Shown one piece after another: positions 4,812 through 6,362 of a stretch of 6,362 bases of DNA. Numbering within the stretch: the first letter of the stretch is position 1; each line of letters opens with the position of its first letter. The DNA is taken from the NCBI GenBank assembly GCA_937877165.1, contig CALEFO010000029.1, positions 1-6,362 on the forward strand, read 5' to 3'. This DNA is from an uncultured Lachnospiraceae bacterium. GTDB lineage: Bacteria > Bacillota > Clostridia > Lachnospirales > Lachnospiraceae. Position numbers and translations under genes: made by a program. Under the pieces are notes generated by a model. The model searched no databases, was not told where the DNA came from, and was given only the letters and a program-made list of their open reading frames with translations.

Positions 4812-6194
4812 TTATTGGCTTTTCTGATTTTTTTGGCTTTTTCCCTCTTTTCTGGCCGCCCTTGCCTGCAGATCAATGCCAAGTGCTCTTGCCCAGGAGC
4901 TTTCTTCCTTCCGATTGGCATTGTAGGCTGTTGCCGTGGCATCTCCGATCATTTTCTCCTGTCCATCCTTATAATATGCAATATCCTGCATTTTCTCCGA
5001 TTCGGTTGTTTTCCCGCGCTTTCGAAGGAAATGATTGACCAGTCTTCCGGCCGTTGTGTAGATGACAGCAAAAAGCGGTACTCCAATCACCCAGCCGGGG
5101 ACGCCCCAGAGGCCGCCGAACAGCATAATGGCGAAAATCACCCAGAAATTCGAAAGCCCCGTCGAGTCTCCCAGAATCTTCGGTCCCAGAATATAGCCGT
5201 CAAATGTCTGCAGGATCAGGCAGAGAATGACAAACCATAAAGCATCCAGAGGGTTGATCATGAAGACGATAATGCCGCCGACAATGGCTCCAATAAACGG
5301 CCCGAAAAATGGAATAATATTCGTAAAGCCTACAATGAAGGAAGCCAGCACCGGGAATGGCGTGTGCAGAATGAACTGGGTTACAATAAAACACAAAATA
5401 CCGATGATGATGGAATCCAGAATCTTTCCGGTAATAAAGCCAACGAAGGTATGATTGATGTAGCGGCAGGATCCAACAATTTCATTTCCCCAGCGCTCAT
5501 CAAACAATGCATAGGCAATCTTCTTACCCTGGCCGCAGAGCGTATCCTTTGTATAGAGAAGGTATAACGAAACGATAATACCAATAATGAAATTAAACAC
5601 GCCTCTTCCGATGGAATAAACCTGGCTGGTTACCAGCTGAATGACATCCTGCATGTTTCCGGCAATTTTGCTCTCATAAAAGCCCTCCAACGCATTCTCC
5701 GCTTCCACAACAACAGCACTGATCTGTTCGCGAAGCTGAGGATTGGCCTTGTACAGTTCATCAAAGAACTTCATGACGTTCTGCTCATAAACCGTGAGAT
5801 TAGTGAAAATTGTCTGAATGCTGCGCACAAGCTGCGGAATCACAAGGGCCATCATGGCAGCCAAAAGTGCAACAAAAAACGCAATCGTAATAGCAACCGA
5901 TATTTTGCGCATCTGCAGCTTTTTCTTCTTCTGATCTCTTGCAAAGACATCCACGCCATAGTGACGGTAAATCGGCGCCAGAATCTTCTTCTCCACAAAG
6001 TTCATGATCGGATTCAGGATGAAGGCAATGACAATTCCGAATAAAATCGGCTCCAGACTTCCCATGATGGTATTAAAAGCCTGTAGAAACGTCTTTCCAT
6101 TATAAACAAGGTAAATAAAAATAACACAGGCAACCAATGTCAGAAAACCGGTAATTCCCCATGTAATCTGCTTGCGGTCAGGCTTAAATTTCAT
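4812..6194 (-). CDS. AI-2E/PerM-family membrane transporter (YtvI-like)
   Basis: The 460-residue protein belongs to the PF01594-type family, whose members have been linked to AI-2 export, Na+/H+ antiport or sporulation; the substrate here is unknown. Hydrophobic segments lie at about 14-31, 46-63, 97-121, 197-214, 257-275, 280-314 (probably two), 318-333 and 346-380, consistent with the roughly eight-helix fold. A soluble loop at 122-196 separates the third and fourth. Family motifs are GFTNIIPFFGPFIGAI (289-304) and DGYILGPKILGDSTGLSNFW (332-351). The C-terminal 70 residues (391-460) are hydrophilic and end in a Lys/Gln/Ser-rich run, probably cytoplasmic. The start at 6194 is chosen because AAAGGAG lies seven bases upstream; the frame stays open to 6311, but that extension is not hydrophobic and lacks a ribosome binding site. 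dtd follows in the same direction. Confidence 0.9.
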   Translation of the reverse strand: MKFKPDRKQITWGITGFLTLVACVIFIYLVYNGKTFLQAFNTIMGSLEPILFGIVIAFILNPIMNFVEKKILAPIYRHYGVDVFARDQKKKKLQMRKISVAITIAFFVALLAAMMALVIPQLVRSIQTIFTNLTVYEQNVMKFFDELYKANPQLREQISAVVVEAENALEGFYESKIAGNMQDVIQLVTSQVYSIGRGVFNFIIGIIVSLYLLYTKDTLCGQGKKIAYALFDERWGNEIVGSCRYINHTFVGFITGKILDSIIIGILCFIVTQFILHTPFPVLASFIVGFTNIIPFFGPFIGAIVGGIIVFMINPLDALWFVILCLILQTFDGYILGPKILGDSTGLSNFWVIFAIMLFGGLWGVPGWVIGVPLFAVIYTTAGRLVNHFLRKRGKTTESEKMQDIAYYKDGQEKMIGDATATAYNANRKEESSWARALGIDLQARAARKEGKSQKNQKSQ

Positions 6195-6201
6195 AAAGAA
6201 G

Positions 6202-6208
6202 CTCCTTT
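6202..6208 (-). promoter_or_regulatory. Ribosome binding site deciding the AI-2E-family start
   Basis: The minus strand reads AAAGGAG here, seven bases before the ATG whose first base is 6194. It favours this start over the more upstream in-frame ATG at 6311. Confidence 0.85.
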
Positions 6209-6299
6209 GATGTACGATTTCACAGCGTTCTGTCTGTTTTGCAGCCGCAGATATTTCCAAAAGCTGTGGGCAGTCACTTTTCTGCAGACATCTTGCTTC

Positions 6300-6308
6300 A
6301 GTATAGCA
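6300..6308 (-). promoter_or_regulatory. Extended -10 promoter candidate for the transporter-dtd operon
   Basis: The minus strand reads TGCTATACT, an extended -10 element (TGn plus TATACT, five of six consensus). No good -35 is found at 16-18 bases; TTGGAA is present but only 13 bases from the -10. Transcription would start near 6293 and leave a leader of about 100 bases. The alternative long start at 6311 would lie upstream of this transcription start. Confidence 0.55.
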
Positions 6309-6341
6309 CAACCAGAAATTCCAACGATGTTAAGAAAGCAT

Positions 6342-6362
6342 AAAAAAACAAAAAAGGCACAC
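6342..6362 (-). terminator. Probable 3' half of a terminator from a minus-strand gene beyond the window
   Basis: The minus strand begins at the edge with GTGTGCC (6362-6356), then T6-G-T7 (6355-6342). A stem arm followed by a long T-run is the normal end of an intrinsic terminator; the matching GGCACAC arm would lie outside the window, so the stem cannot be confirmed. Confidence 0.45.

Noticed and set aside
4574..5240. Plus-strand open frames across dtd and the AI-2E-family gene
   Set aside because: Both are opposite well-supported genes and consist of Ser/Pro/Phe-rich shadow translation with no family features.
6195..6311. 39-residue N-terminal extension of the AI-2E-family protein
   Set aside because: It lacks a ribosome binding site, would start upstream of the likely transcription start, and does not resemble the family, while the ATG at 6194 has AAAGGAG.

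Overview
The window reads as ordinary chromosomal DNA from a low-to-mid GC Gram-positive bacterium, most likely a clostridium of the Lachnospiraceae type. The basis is the gene content (SepF, a cytidylate-kinase-like protein of the kind common in Clostridia, a YtvI/PerM-type transporter), strong AAGGAGG-type ribosome binding sites, and classical hairpin plus T-run terminators. No mobile element, CRISPR array, rRNA or tRNA gene is visible. The family-level assignment is inference; nothing here fixes the genus.

Layout. Positions 1-489 hold the 3' part of sepF (cell division), closed by a clear intrinsic terminator at 520-554. Next comes a probable three-gene operon on the + strand: aroB (3-dehydroquinate synthase, 626-1789), lspA (signal peptidase II, 1842-2360) and an rluD-type pseudouridine synthase (2357-3271). 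lspA and rluD overlap by ATGA. A 227-base non-coding gap (3272-3498) then carries two promoter-like sequences and an operator-like palindrome, and leads to a cytidylate-kinase-like gene (3499-4167). That gene ends at a strong hairpin terminator (4189-4234).

On the opposite strand an AI-2E/PerM-family membrane protein (6194-4812) is followed 44 bases later by dtd, a D-aminoacyl-tRNA deacylase (4767-4309). The two probably form an operon transcribed towards the cytidylate-kinase-like gene. The convergent junction holds two separate hairpins. The right edge of the window looks like the second half of a terminator of another minus-strand gene lying outside.

The genes are mostly housekeeping: division-septum assembly, aromatic amino acid synthesis, lipoprotein maturation, rRNA modification, nucleotide phosphorylation and translation proofreading. 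They do not form one pathway. I see no convincing new multi-gene system. The points most worth a second look are the Gly/Asn/Met-rich tail of SepF, the possible dual promoter with palindrome before the kinase-like gene, the long symmetric hairpin between the convergent genes, and a hairpin just ahead of the rluD start.
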